A stretch of 64,000 bases of DNA from Datisca glomerata (GCA_003255025.1 QANY01013389.1:701106-765105), one strand, 5' to 3'. Positions 46,380 through 59,261 are shown, counted from the stretch's first letter. Made by a program: numbers and translations. Notes: a model not told the origin generated them from the sequence alone.

Positions 46380-47330
46380 GATTTATAGCCACTCTTGAAA
46401 CAAGATTGTTTTTTCTTCTAAACGAATGAGCACCAGTGCAAATATGTTACCATCAAAGATGTATTGTTGGCAATTGCTACCATGCAACCACCTTGTAATG
46501 ATTTTTCGTTACTACCTTACATTACATCAACTGCTAAGTTTGTTAGGGGTTTCTTGGTTGAAGAAAGAGAAGGGGTATAACACCCGATATTTTATCTAGG
46601 TAGGGTTGTGCGGGGTCCCAAGCTCAAATACTCACCCTATGAGAAGCACTTCTTAGCACTTATGTTCGCTAAACAGAAATTTTATCATTACATGCTCGGT
46701 AGCAAGGTCACCTAATGAAAAAATCCAACCCCATATGTTTTCTATTATCCAGGCCTTCTTTGAATGACAGACTCACTCACTGGACCATGTTGTTGAGTGA
46801 TTTTGACATAACTCCTACAACCTCAAATACCTAAAAAAGCCAAACTTTGGTAGATTTACCAACTCAATTCTCGAGTGGTGAATCAGAACCTTTTAGTGAA
46901 GTAGTATTAGGCAAAGTTAATACTTGTGAAGATGCACCATGGGCTGTTACTATTGATGAATCATCCATGCATTCTAGTGGCAGAGCATGACTCGTTCTAG
47001 AAGACCTTTATGACAATATGTTTTTGATAGCATACAAATTAACATTCATGTGCACAAACAAAGTGGTATACGAGACTCTTATACTCGTGTTACGATATTT
47101 GAAGGAAAAGGCTGACATAATTTTGAAGGTTAAAGGGGATTCTAATATAATTACCAATCAATTTAAAGGGGAATTCATTGTTAAAGAACCTCCTCTCTTC
47201 CAGTACCTACATGAGGTCCAAAAAATTATATGAGATATTTGATGATTTAACTTTTGAACACACTTTGAGATCTAACAATCACAAACTGATGCTTTAGTCA
47301 CGCTCGCCTCAAAGCATCCTCTCATGTATC
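46380..47330 (+). pseudogene. Gypsy (Tat) dual RNase H
   Basis: The first RNase H: TNEHQCKYVTIKDVLLAIAT, FLVEEREGV.HPIFYLGRVV and KLKYSPYEKHFLALMFAKQK (46420-46690). The second domain: LTFMCTNKVVYETLILVLRY, VKGDSNIITNQFKGEFIVKE (47030-47195) and a final ADALATLASK-like stretch. Possession of a second, archaeal-like RNase H after the ordinary one is a mark of the plant Tat clade. The DSN residues of the second domain are kept. Confidence 0.85.
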
Positions 47331-47559
47331 ATATTCTTAGCATTGAGATAGTAGTCAAGTCGACTACTATAGTTTCTGAGGGTTATGTTGAAGTGATACC
47401 TCAATATTGGGGATTTGATATTAATAAATAGTTATCCAAAGGGGAGACAACCTTGAATAAAGATCTAAATAACTTTATCTAGCTGAATGGGGTTTTGTTT
47501 CTCAGAGGCTTAGATAAGGTACTATTACTTGTATAAGTATTGAAAAGGGTCATCGTTAA

Positions 47560-48810
47560 TTAACTCATCCTACATGATGAGTTTTGTGCATGGAAGGGCT
47601 GCCCCCATCTTCGTTTGGAAAGAATGAGTCTTTACCGGCCAAGAATGGGTACAAAGCCACGATTCTTTAGAAAAATTACACCAGTGCCAATTGGTCCCAG
47701 AACCAAGGGAAGCTAACTTAGTGGAAGTTGTTACGAATTGATGACAACCTTATATTACATATTTAAATGATTGTGTTCTCCATGTAAATGCAATATACAT
47801 TGCTCTTGTGAAAATGCCAAGATTACGATTCTTTCTCCTGAACAATGAACTTTTCAGAAAAAGTGTAGATGGTCACCTTATGAAATGTCTAGGCTTGAAT
47901 GAAAAAGTAGAGTACTGGTGGAAGTGCACAATGGAAAGAGTGGGGAATTGGCTGACTATAGAGGATGATACATTAGACTTTGCTCGAAGATTTGATGCAC
48001 GCCAAATTCAAGGAATGTCACTTATGCACCATTGATACTTTTACATTTGATCAATGTCCCATGTCCCTTTGACATGTGGGCCTGGATGTCATCATACCGA
48101 TATCTCTAGCCTCAACAGGGAATATATGTATCTTAACTGCTACGACTATATAACAAATAGGTAGAGGTCATACCATTAAAGAAGGGTAAGGGGGAGCAAG
48201 TGTACAACTCCATAAAGGAATACATAATTTGCCACTTTGATTTACCAAAGCGCATCATTTCTGACAATGGCACAACTTTAACATGCAAGTTTGTAGCTTA
48301 GTTGTTTGAGGTATATAACATTCTCCATGACAAGTATACTCCTTAGTATTCAAAGGGAAATGGTCGAGCTGAGGCCACTAAATACTTAGCTGAATGGTCC
48401 AAGAACTCCTACCACTTGTACTATGGGCCTACTGAACGTTAAAGTGATCGCCAACAGAAGCAGCCCCCTTTGCATTGGTTTTAAGGTAGTCATCCCAGCA
48501 GAGGTAGCAATGTCGTCAGTGAGATTATTGTCTTAAGTGGGCGTCGATCATTCTACACTTCTCAGTGACTTAGTAAAAATGGATAAGTTAAGGGATAAGA
48601 AGAAGGAAAGCATTTAGATGCATCAAAGGCGTATGGCTAAGACTTATAAAAAACTAATGAGACTGAACGTTCAATGTGGGTATTTAGTATTAAAGGCAAG
48701 AGATCATGTCATGAGAAGAGCACAGGCTCAGAATTTTATGCCCAAGTGGGAAGGTCCTAATAAAATCGCATTTGTGCTGAAAGTGGATAAAACCGTCTAG
48801 ATGACCTAGA
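47560..48810 (+). pseudogene. Gypsy (Tat) integrase
   Basis: Blocks: a degraded zinc region; LTCGPGCHHTDISSLNREYM (48070-48130), corresponding to the WGLDVIGPI..NGHRFI core; LPKRIISDNGTTLTC (48243-48287; second D of DDE); SKGNGRAEATKYLAEW-like (48350-48400; glutamate region); and the C-terminal GYLVLKARDHVMRRAQAQNF followed by PKWEGPNKI (48675-48770). Frames change, and stops are present. Confidence 0.8.
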
Positions 48811-49320
48811 TCTCATCAACCCTTGCCAACAACAGTGAATTTTAAATTCATTAAGAAATACTACTCTTTAAGAAAGAAAGGGCAATCTGAGAAGACTATC
48901 TATTTATGTTTTCAGTCAACTCTTAATTCTTTCATTTTTATTAAGGGGCAACTAGGTGATCTATAAATAGTTTGCCTATTTGTAATAAAAAGTATTGTAC
49001 AACTATTCAGAAATTCTAGTCTAAGTTATGAGCATTTATTCATAATAAGTTTCCTCTAAGTGTACCTGGCATGGGTAACTTAGAACTATTGCACCAAATA
49101 AAAAACATTGCTTCGTACAGCCAAGGTAATGACAAAATACCACAGGATGACTTAGGATTGGACACAAAACAACTCTAAGTGCACCAGAAGTAACAAAAAA
49201 ATTATCAAGCGGGGTGACTTGGGATTGGACGCAGAACATAGTAATACTCATTACTGTTGTATTAGGTTTTAGATTTTGAAGAAAAATTAATGAATCGTGA
49301 ACAATAGTAATACTCATTAG
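48811..49320 (+). other. Gypsy 3' untranslated region with short tandem repeat
   Basis: After the integrase end a TAAGGGGCAACTAG tract (48940-48953) may be the polypurine tract. Near 49140-49240 GACTTAGGATTGGAC and GACTTGGGATTGGAC recur about 82 bases apart. The gypsy 3' LTR is not recognised. The copia element begins at 49321. Confidence 0.45.
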
Positions 49321-51191
49321 TGTTGTATCGGGTTTTAGAGTTTGAAGAAAAATTAATGAATCGTGACAAGTTCATGGGCGGAATTTCAAAAACAATTTAT
49401 ACAAATGTTCAATCTAATTAAACACAAAACCAATCGATGAACATGCATAATCATATAAGCGTATCAAAAAAAGAGTGAAACGATTTATACACTTTCATTT
49501 ATTGGAGAATTTCTGATTTTTTGCGGGATCCAATTTCTATCTCGCTTTTTTTGTTCTTCATAGGGCTAGTAATTGAGCTTCGCACCAACAACCACCTGTT
49601 AGAATCAGAAATATATCTCTCAAGGATATCGATAGAAATTGAGTGTGGGCTCTCAAAACAACGATTGGAAGAGAAATATCAATTTTTCCTCCTTCCTACT
49701 ATATTTCAGCGGCAACAGTGTTTGGGACGAAAGAGAAACTCCTTTTCTGCTATGTCTAGCACTTAGCTTAGCTTAGGGTTAAGTTTACAACCCTTTTATA
49801 TTAATTATGAAATTTACCCATATACTCATATATGCAAAAACAAAAATTTTCATTCTTCCTGTGTTGTGATGTGCGATTTTTAAATCACCCCTAAATTCAA
49901 AATTATGTCTAAATTCATTATTCCAAATAGATAAATTAAATCTATCCTTAACAATTAATTAATTAATTAATTTTATTTACCAATTATCCTATAGTTAGAA
50001 AATAACAAAATAATTAATTTGAACATTAGTTTTACTCTCACTAATTTAGTTATGACACCCATCTCATATGAGGCTCGGGAAGTGTAACTTGGTCCAAAAC
50101 ACGTTTTGGTCCAACTGACGTTGTTTCCCATTTCTGCCCTTATGAGCTACTCCTGAAACTGAATGAACCCACATGAATAAAGTTATGAGATTCAAATACC
50201 CGACTAATTTATCGTCATAAATTCTGAACCTATTTAATCCCAATTTCGTACAACTCCACTATAGGTTTGATGCCGATATAACTCTCGATTCATGCGCGCT
50301 ACATTTTCTGTTGGTACAAATAAACATTTATCTTTCACAATACACAAAATATTTTACGCTAATACCCTTCGTGAATATTAATAACAAGAGCGGGATGTAA
50401 GATTACCGTCTTACCCTTCTAGTTATTATTTCTTTAACTCATTTATTGATTGTGAATAAGAATGGCATATCAGTGAAGTGTCTCATACAAATCACTATGT
50501 CTTATTCAATGACACATGTCATCGAGTACCAGGCTCGGTTTATTTATTCACACACTCATCAAGAAAGCATGAGGTGATATTGTTGCATTTGTAATTATAC
50601 CATGAATTTCATATCTATGAATCACGTAATTTCAACATAGTTGAATCACGGTTCCAACATCTAAGGTATTGCCCGGTTATTTAAACTCACTCCTTTGACA
50701 TATCAAAGAACGCAAGTAACTAAGTCAAGTTTCACATTCACCTCAGGATTGAAGTAATTATGAAATTACCCTTAAGGTGTAACAATTATATTTATAGCTA
50801 GATAAACGGTTTTGCTCTAAACTAATTGGTTACTAGTATATTTAAGATGTTCCATAATATGTCTAGGTCAACTGTTAGAGTCTCCACTCCCATGTTCTGA
50901 GACCGGCATCTTTTGGTTCAACCTAATAGTCATAATTAGATTCGATAGCCCAGTCAATTCTGAGACTGCGAATAACATTCTGAACTATCTCAAAAGAGTT
51001 TGTCAAGAAGAGCGCTCGGTATTTACTCTTCTTTCATTGACAACAGTTCCAAGACTTAAGTAAGTTATAAACACACTTTAATTAAAAAAAATTCATTTAT
51101 TCATAAAATTCAGTAATACATAAATGTCAAAGAAATAATTGTTTACTCATAAATAGTCAGTATACCCTAATTTATGGACATAATTCTAAAA
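49321..51191 (-). repeat. Copia 3' LTR
   Basis: Aligns along its length with 55848-57690: TAATGAATCGTGACAAGTT near the start, GCGGGATCCAATTTCTAT (49523), GTCCAACTGACGTTGTTT (50107), CAGTGAAGTGTCTCATACA (50471) and TTTATGGACATAATT at the end. The minus-strand start is probably TGTTAGAATTATGTCC with the first bases mutated. The frame 49521-49766 is not a gene. Confidence 0.9.
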
Positions 51192-51205
51192 ATCTTCCAC
51201 TTGGA
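51192..51205 (-). other. Copia polypurine tract
   Basis: The minus strand reads AAGTGGAAGATT immediately before the 3' LTR, the usual copia tract AAGTGGGAGATTG with one transition. Confidence 0.65.
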
Positions 51206-51399
51206 CTAAAGTTTTGTCCAAGTTAGGCGTGTACAATCTCGTATCCCATGCCCTCTAAACTACCATCAAAGACTTTACTGCTTAAAGTATTCATGAATGG
51301 ATCTGCCAAGTTGTTGACCGGCGATATATGTGCTACTTGAACATCTCCTCGCCGAACTATCTCTCTGATGAGGTGGTATTTCCACTCTATGTGTTTGGA

Positions 51400-51990
51400 T
51401 CTTTTGTGACTTCTCAGTTCTTCGAGTTTTCCTTGGAGTTTGTTACAGCCACACTATTGTCACGATAAAGAGTCATGGGTTTGTTAGCATCTGGAATGAC
51501 TTCTAGAGTCTTTAGGAACATTCTAAGCCAGACATCTTCCTTTGTAGCTTCATATGCTGCTACATACTCAGATTCCATGGTAGAATCAGCAATGCAAGAT
51601 TGCTTGATATTTCTCCATACCAGTGCTCCACGATTCAGGATGAACACCAATCCTGATGTGGACCTTCTAGAATCCTTTTCCGCTTAGAAATTAGAGCCGG
51701 TATAACCCGTGATAATTAGGTCAGTACTTGAATACACAAGCATGTAGTTCCTCGTTCTCCTAAGATACTTGAGGATATGCTTGATAGCATTCCAATGGTT
51801 CAGTCCAGGATTAGATTGGAAATGACTTACCACATCTATGACGTAACAAATATATGTCCTAGTGCAGAGCATTGCATACATGAAACTTCCTACGACTGAG
51901 GCATAGAGAATATTTCTCATGTCTTGCTCTTCTTAAGGAGTCTTGGGAGAATGCTCCTTGCCTAAAAGAAAGATATCTCTTCTTGAAATT
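51400..51990 (-). pseudogene. Copia RT end and RNase H
   Basis: Minus-strand frames read LYASVVGSFMYAMLCTRTYI and FQSNPGLNHWNAIKHILKYL (51910-51770), the connection between RT and RNase [41 protein letters not shown] and [14 protein letters not shown] (51640-51420) then form the copia RNase H domain, in which CDN is changed to RDN. The D-E-D core is otherwise recognisable. A stop separates the two frames. Confidence 0.85.
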
Positions 51991-52700
51991 TTGCATACTG
52001 AAGCGGTCCATCACCTTATTAAAATAAGATGTTTGAGATAGTGTCAATTGTTTTGCAAGCAGGCATAATTCTGATCGACTAGCCAACTTAGCTGTCTTCG
52101 ATCTCAGTACGTGTGTTAGGCATCCCCATATCCTAAGGTCTCTTATGAATAATTGTTGGCCGCTCCATATTTCATATGGTGTACTAGGTACCCTCTTTGA
52201 CGAAACTTGGTACAGAATATATGACGTTGTTTCTAAGACATATTCCCAGAATGAATTTGGGAGGGATTTGTAACTCATCATGGATCTAACCATATCCAAT
52301 AGATTTTGGTTCATTCTCTTTCACGCACGATTCTGTTCTGGAGTGCTAGGTGTGTAAGCTGAGAAAGAATACATTATTCCTTAAGAAAGTCGTTGAAGTC
52401 TCCTAGCAAGTACTCTCCACCACGATCGAATCGTAGTATTTTGACTTGTTTCTCTAATTGCTTCTCAACCATGCCATGTACTATTTAAACTTTTCAAAGT
52501 TTCATACTTTTGGTGCATTAGATAAACATGTCCACAACGTGAGTATTTATCTGTGAAGGTTACAAAATATTCCTAACCTCCTCTTACTTGAATATTCAAT
52601 GACTCACATACATCACTATCTACGAGTTCAAGGCATTGAATGCTTCTTTCACCCTTCGGTGGAAAAGGGTCTCTTGGTCATTTTACCTTCTATGCATAAT
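51990..52700 (-). pseudogene. Copia integrase joined to the RT tail by deletion
   Basis: Minus strand. Integrase appears from about 52640 (degraded VDSDVCESLNIQVRGG core start, EYFVTFTDKYSRCGHVYLMH) through MNQNLLDMVRSMMSYKSLPN, SFWEYVLETTSYILYQVSSK, VPSTPYEIWSGQQLFIRDLR and IWGCLTHVLRSKTAKLASRS (52314-52080). Then, instead of the integrase C-terminus and RT core, the same frame passes within a few codons into FNKVMDRFSMQNFKKRYLSF, which belongs near the RT C-terminus. About 400-450 codons, including the YVDD box, are absent. Confidence 0.85.
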
Positions 52701-53440
52701 TCATATGTGGATAGTGATCTCACACTTAACGTTTGCAATGGACCATCCTTTGTGAGTCATTTAATTCTGTCTAGGCTATTGTGACCAAGAAGCAAGAACC
52801 ACAAGTAAGTTAGATCAATTGAGTCACACTTCAACATTTTACTATCCCTTTATAAATCAATATTTACTTCAGTGACACATATCGTTGGAACTTCTGGTTT
52901 TACTTAGAATAAGTTGTTTATCATGCGTGCAGTAGTAATTAAGCATTCATTTCAAAAAATGTCAATATCATTATCAATGAAATCCAAAGAAAATCCTTGT
53001 TAAATTAAACTAGCTACTGAAATAAAGTTTTTTTTAAAAACTGGGATATAATAAACATCATGTAAAATGGAATAACTTTTCTCAAATAACAATTTAACAG
53101 TTTCAATTGATGTTGTCGATACTAGTGCTCAATTCCTCCAATGGAAGTTGCACTCGCCCTCGTTAAGCCTTTCGCTTTCCATGAACTCCTGCAGGGAATA
53201 ACAAATATGGTTAGGGGCTGCAGAAGTCTACAATCCACGAAAAAGTAGAGACAGACACACAACAAGCTTCGGTAACAAGTAATGTACCTTTGGATTTTAA
53301 CTCCTTGAGATAATGCTGGCAGTTTCATTTCCAATTATTAGTGACTTCGCAAGGATGACACTTGTCTTTCGACTTGTCGACTTTCGCAGGACCCTTTCCC
53401 TTTACAGCTTTTGAGTTCACTTTCTTAGTTTCTCCATACC
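52701..53440 (-). pseudogene. Copia zinc knuckle, protease and gag-pre-integrase region
   Basis: Minus strand: a knuckle CHPCEVTNNWKWNCQHYL (about 53370-53310), a degraded protease containing the strand SVSTFSWIVDFCS (usual WILDSGCS), LHDVYYIPVFKKNFISVASL (53065-52990), and the gag-pre-integrase box HNSLDRIK..LTKDGPLQTL and YELCIEGKMTKRPF (52780-52660). Many stops are present. Confidence 0.8.
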
Positions 53441-54100
53441 TCTCTTATGTTTCTTTTTGGCACCAGAGGTGGATGGCTTACTTTGAGTAAAAGTTTGCCT
53501 CTCCACTCTTCCTCTTGCCCTTCAGAAACAGGGTCTCAATAGCTTACAACTCCTTCATAAGTTCCAGAATAGAGTACCTCAACTTATTAATCAAATAATT
53601 AAGTTTGAAGTTCTCAAAAATTGTCTGACAGGCTCTCGAGGATCATATCAACTTGAGTCTCATCATCTACCTCTGTTCTCATGATCTCCATCTCATTCAG
53701 ATAACTAACGATCAACATCATATATTCTGTGACAGGAGTTCCAGGTTTTATCTGGCAGCTCATGGAAATTCACACAACAACCTGTTTGGCTTGATGATCC
53801 TGATACCTGAACATTTCGGTGATGTTCAACATCTTATCAGCGACGGTCTCCATGTTCTGATGTTGTTGTTGCAACACATTGCTAACTCAAGTGAAGATGT
53901 AACACATTTCGATCTCATCAGAACGCAACCAAGAAGCATAGACATCATTTTTCTCTTGAGTGGATTCAGCAATAGGCTTAAGGGGACAAAGGGTGGTGAG
54001 CATGAACTTGTGATTTTCTACTGTCAACATTATATCAAAATTACATTTTCAATCCATGTAATTTTCACCAATGAGTTTGTTTACATTCAAGATTGTTGAG
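53441..54100 (-). pseudogene. Copia gag
   Basis: Minus strand: VNKLIGENYMD (stop where tryptophan is usual), CNFDIMLTVENHKFMLTTLC, then WLRSDEIEMCYIFT, NVLQQQHQNMETVADKMLNI and EMFRYQDHQAKQVV, then PGTPVTEYMMLIVSYLNEME and DDETQVDMILESLSDNF. This is the standard copia gag order. The plus-strand frame of 148 codons at 53653-54099 is its antisense shadow. Confidence 0.9.
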
Positions 54101-55832
54101 AGTGGGGATAATGATATGATTACCGAAAGGAAAAAACAAAACATTGTAAATAAATACTTAATCATTTAGGAAAGTATGATGGTTGATGCAAATACTTAAA
54201 TATTTAAAAAATCTGATAAAAACATATTTCTTCCATGATGTTACAATCAACAACGATAGCTCGTCTCATCTAGAGACAATGCCCGAGCTACCTCCTATCA
54301 TATCTAGAATTTTCTTGTTTGATTAATACTTCTCAAGATGTCATTACATCTAGCTCAACCGATCACCAATGGTTCTGGTCATCTTATCCCCATTGACTAT
54401 CTCGTATGATAGATTTCAATGTGCTTCGATCTAAGTGTTTATTTAACACATAAACTTTAAAGGTTTCTATGAACTAACACTCTGTCTAGGGACAATCCTG
54501 CCTCACCACTTCCTTTACAAGCTTTAGTTTCTCAAGTAACTCGATGACTCAAAGCAACATGATTCTCAAGTTTCTCCCACAGAAACGAGGACCGCTAGGG
54601 AAGCTCTAAACCATTCATCGTGTCACGATTAAGTTTACATTTGAGACCTTGGGAACGTTTCAACATAAACGATCTCCCACTTAATTTTTGGAAATTGGAT
54701 TTTTCTTTGCTATGAAAAACATAACCCTTTATAATTTTGAAACGTTTATAAAATTTAAATCTTAATTTAAAATTTATTTCTTTATAAAATTCACATTTTA
54801 TTTAAAATTACAACCCTTTATAAATTTAAACTATAATTATGCATGTGCATGGTACATGGCAATTTGATATTGACATATCGTTATTTTTATATGGCATGTT
54901 ATATGATTATGTGAGATTAATAATAAATCACACATTCAAAATTAACCTCTCTATGGCTAATTTCTAATTACAACCCATAAAAGAATAATAATTTATAATA
55001 ATTTAAAAACTATTCTTCATGGACTCAATAATCATCTCTTTCTCCTCCAATTAGTCCCACCTTTTTGTATCTCTTTACCATGGTCCAGTTCCAATTTCAA
55101 ATTTCAATTTAAAATTAATTTTCCAATAATTTTTATTTTGATAAAAAACTTACCAAGTAAATTAATCAATTGATATTTTAAAAATGATTTACAAAATAAA
55201 TTCTAATTAATTAGTGTTTAAAAATTATCAAATTAAATAAATTTAATTCTTAGATACTGGATTTGGGCTTGTAATCAAACCTCAAGTCCCTGTGAATCAT
55301 TTGGGCCAAACAATACTTGCTCAGTTCAAAACCTCTACAGGCTTGATGGGTTCACGCCAGTCCAAGGCCCAACAGGGTCTTGTGCGCGTTAGGGTTTCTT
55401 AAACCTTAAGTGTTGCCGTCTACAGTTTCACAAACCCTAGTAACAGCGTGATGCAAGGTACGGACGCAGGATGGTGGATGGTGCGACGACGTGACGGTGG
55501 ACTGCACGACGCATAGCGGAAGACGGCGTGGTGTGCGTTCGGCTTCTCAGGACTCATGTGATGATTCGATCGGAACGCGTACGCGACAGATTTACATGAA
55601 ATTTAACCATACAACTCTTGCAAAATTCAATGATATAAAATCCTATGACATAATTTCAGCGTACATATATTTTAAAATTGAAAAATAACATGTAGAGCCA
55701 ATCGATCGGGATTCATTCATAAAATACAGTCAAACATATTGTGAATCTACGATACAAAAATTTATATGCCAATATCATCATATCCATCTATACATACGTT
55801 TAAAAACTTTAAATGCATATTCAAAAACCTTA
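54101..55832 (-). other. Copia leader
   Basis: A long 5' untranslated leader between primer-binding site and gag. It includes a GC-rich patch (55430-55560), as seen in transcribed leaders. No gene is recognised. Confidence 0.6.
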
Positions 55833-55845
55833 GGCTCTAATACCA
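55833..55845 (-). other. Copia primer-binding site
   Basis: The minus strand reads TGGTATTAGAGCC, one transition from the initiator methionine tRNA complement TGGTATCAGAGCC, two bases from the LTR edge. Confidence 0.85.
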
Positions 55846-55847
55846 GT

Positions 55848-57690
55848 TGTTGGATCCAGTTTTAGATTTTGGTGAAAAATTAATGAACCGTGACAAGTTT
55901 ATGATCGGAATTACAAATAATTTTTTATACAAACATGTAATCTAATTAAACATAAAACCAATCAATGAACACACATAATCAAATAAAAGTATCAAGAAAA
56001 TATTGAAACAATTTATACATTTTCAATTATTAATGGAGAATTTCTGATTGGCGGGATCCAATTTCTATATCGCATTCTTCGTTCTTCACAGAGTTAGTAA
56101 TTGATCTTTGCATCAATAACCACCGGTTAGAATCAGAAGTATATCTATCAAAGATATTGGTAAGAATTGAGTGGGGGCTCTCAAAACAATGATTGGAAGA
56201 GAAAAATCAAAGTTTTCCTCTTCCCTACTGTATTTTGGAGGCAATAGTGTTTGGGGAGCGGGGAACTTTTTTCTCCCCTGTCTAACACTTACCTTGCTTT
56301 GTGTTAGGTTTACAACCTTTCTATAATAATTACATAATTTACCCTTATACTCCTATATGATAAAACTGAATATTTCATTCCCCCTGCACTGTGATGTGCG
56401 ATTTTACATCTTCTCTAAAGCCAAAAATTGTATCCAAATTCATCAGTCTAAATTGATCATCATCAATTAATTATTTTTTTTATTTACTAAGTCTCTAATA
56501 ATTATAAAATAACCAAATAATTAAATTGAACATTAATTTTACTCTTCATTAATTTAGTGATGACACCCATCAGGCTCAGGAAGTGTACATTGGTCTAAAA
56601 CACGTTTTGGTCCAACTGACGTTGTTTCTCATACCTGTCATTATGAGCTACTTCTGAGACCAAATGGATCGACACGAATAAAGCTATGATATTTAAATAC
56701 CCAACTAATTTTATCTACATAAATTCTCGACCTATTTAATCATGATATCGTACGAATCCATCATAGGTCCGATGTTGATAAAACTCTCGATTCATGCATA
56801 CTATATTTTTTGTTGGTGCAAATAAACATTTAAATTTCACGGTCCATGAATATTATACGATATTATCTTTTGTGAATATCAATAACAAGAGCGGGATCTA
56901 AAGTTATCATTTTACCCCTCTTGTTATTATTTACTCAACTCATTTATCGACTGTGTAAAGAAAGACATATCAGTGAAGTGTCTCATACAGATCACCATGT
57001 CTTATTCAATGACTCATGTCATTGAGTACCAGACCCAGTTTATTTATTCACACACTCATCGATAAAGCATAAGGTGATACTCTTGCTTTTGCAATCTTAT
57101 CATAAATTTCATATCTGTGAATCATGTAACTCCAACAAAGATGAATCACAGTCCCAAACAGTGAGGTATTGTCTGGTAATTTGAACTCACTCATTTGTCA
57201 TATTAAAGATTGCAAGTAACTAAGTCAAGTTTCTTATTTAGCTCACAATTTAGGTAATTATGAAAATACCCTGACGGTGTAATAATTTGAATTAGAGTTA
57301 GATAAACGGTTTTGCTCTAAACTAATTGGTTATTGCTCTATTCAACAAGTTCCATATTATGTCTAGGTCAACCGTTAGAGTTTCCACTCCCATGCCCCGA
57401 GACCGACATTCTTTGGTCCAACCTAACACTCATAATAGGATTCAATTGTCCAATGATCCTAAGACTGAATAACATTCTGAATTATCTCAGAAGAGTTTAT
57501 CTGGAAGACCACTCAGTCTTTACTCTTCTTTTGTTGACAATAGTTCCAGAACTTAAGTAAGTTATAAACATTCTTTAATTAAAGAAAACTTTTATTTATT
57601 CATAAAATTCAGTAATACATAAATATCAAAGAAATAATTGTTTACTTATAAATAGTTACTACACCCTATTTTATGGACATAATTTCAATA
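55848..57690 (-). repeat. Copia 5' LTR
   Basis: Starts TGTTGGATCC on the plus strand next to the primer-binding site and ends near TTATGGACATAATTTCAA. It pairs with 49321-51191. Confidence 0.9.
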
Positions 57691-59261
57691 ATTATCCCTT
57701 GAGGGTTTTTTTTTGTAATGGTTAAACTTACTTATACTTATAAGAATTTATACCTAAGGCTAACGCTGTCCAAAAAAGATATTCTAAAAACTCTCATATT
57801 CTCTCACTCAGCCCCCTAAACCAGTCAACCCCTACTTTTTCCCCTTCTCTGGTGCATTCTCTCTATAAGCTTTGTTCACTACCTATTCCTTCCAGTAAGT
57901 TTTTTATTCTCTTTGTTTTCCTCTCTCATCTCTATATGCTTCTCTCTTTCCGCTATGCGTCATCTCTCTTAATCCTTTATTTTTCTTCAACAAATTCTGC
58001 ATGACCACCTTCATAACCGCTTTCGGTGCCTCCACATCCTCATGTCGCTAAGCTTCTTCGTCTTTGTTTCATTTCTTAGGGCCTCATCTCTCTCTCTCTC
58101 TCTCTCTCCCTCTCCCTCTCCCTCTCTCATTGTTTCTCTATCTTCACTCTTTCTCTCTCTGTGTATATATCTATCTATCTATTTATCTCTATATATCTCT
58201 CTCTATCGTGCCCACTCATCGGTGATTGAACATCGACGAGCTTCTCCTTCCTCTTATTTCTTACCTTCCCTTGTCTCTCTTTTTGCACTGTAATTAGATT
58301 TTGAGATCCAGATGGTTGGTAGAGCCGACTTAGATTTAAAACCTATATGAACCGATTTAGTTGAATCGAATCAGATTGGTCCAATCGAACTGAATCGAAC
58401 CAACCCAAGCAAAATGAACTGGTCCCGCCCAACCAAATAGAACCAGTCTAGCCCAACCAAATAGAACTAGTCTAGTCCAACTATAAGTCCTACCCAACTA
58501 AATGAACTGGTCCAACCAACCAAACTGAATCGGTCTTGCCCAGTTGAATAGTACCGAACCAGTCTCAACGATCTTGACCAGATTGATACCCAGTTTACTG
58601 TCACCATTTCCAACCCTTATCACTCTCCTAATTTATTGTATTATTATATTGTACTACATTTCATTCTTTGAATGTATAGAGTTCTGCAATCTTTGCGTTT
58701 CAAGTCAATAATTACTTCATCCTTTCATAACAATCCATGAAAGTTTCAAGTCAATAGTTGCTTCATCCTTTCATAGCAATCGATGAAAGTGAGCTTACGT
58801 AATGACGTGACTCTTGTGTCATGAACGTAACATATCTAAATTTAAGATTTTATACTCAATTATACTATACATGTGATGATGTGCTTTGTTTATTTTTTAC
58901 ATCATGATGTTGTATTACGATAATTACCACATGATATATAAATATATTTTATGACTGTTTAAGCTGCACTTATTAGTGATATTTTATATGTTGATGAACA
59001 AGTTGCATGTAAAATTAATTAAAGTGATTAGTAACAAGGAGTAGACTTAGACATATCCATTGGTTATCAAGTATCAAACTATTCACGTAATATTTTCAAT
59101 TATATGGTTGGTTGTCACCATGTTCATGTTAGCGTCCTTAAGGTTTAGATAAAATTAAGTGACACCAGTTTTAGGACACCCATTTTATCATGTTCACATT
59201 TACGTTACAAGTTATGTTCATGTTCAAGTGTGAAACAATTCTAGTAGGTTTCGGAATATAC
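57691..59261. other. Repeat-rich non-coding stretch
   Basis: Contains a (CT)n run (about 58087-58128), a TATC-type run (about 58164-58206), two 24-bp tandem units built on CCCAACCAAATAGAACCAGT at 58428-58451 and 58452-58475 within a wider AACCGGTC-like array (58360-58590), and a 46-bp tandem duplication (58698-58743 and 58744-58789). The C/T-rich part (57780-58290) resembles a host 5' UTR, but its frame at 58042-58293 is low-complexity and not accepted as a gene. Confidence 0.65.

Larger units (their letters stand above)
49321..57690 (-). mobile_element. Copia LTR retrotransposon with internal deletion
   Basis: LTRs at 49321-51191 and 55848-57690 (about 1.85 kb each, directly repeated) both begin TGTTG on the plus strand. 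The primer-binding site (55833-55845) is TGGTATTAGAGCC on the minus strand, one base off consensus, so the element reads right to left. Flanks ATTAG (49316-49320) and ATTAT (57691-57695) look like a 5-bp target duplication with one change. The interior of about 4.66 kb carries gag, a gag-pre-integrase region, integrase and the RNase H end, but the RT core is missing. The LTRs differ at many sites, so the insertion is not recent. Confidence 0.9.

Noticed and set aside
43240..48960. Endogenous pararetrovirus
   Set aside because: RT is followed by dual RNase H and integrase, and gag has a Ty3/gypsy knuckle; no movement protein or coat protein features are seen. It is a Tat-clade retrotransposon.
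53653..54099. Plus-strand frame of 148 codons, the longest in the window
   Set aside because: It is antisense to copia gag, whose conserved blocks are read on the minus strand over the same bases.
58042..58293. Frame of 83 codons with a hydrophobic start
   Set aside because: Encoded by (CT)n and TATC repeats; the apparent signal peptide is low-complexity Leu/Ser.
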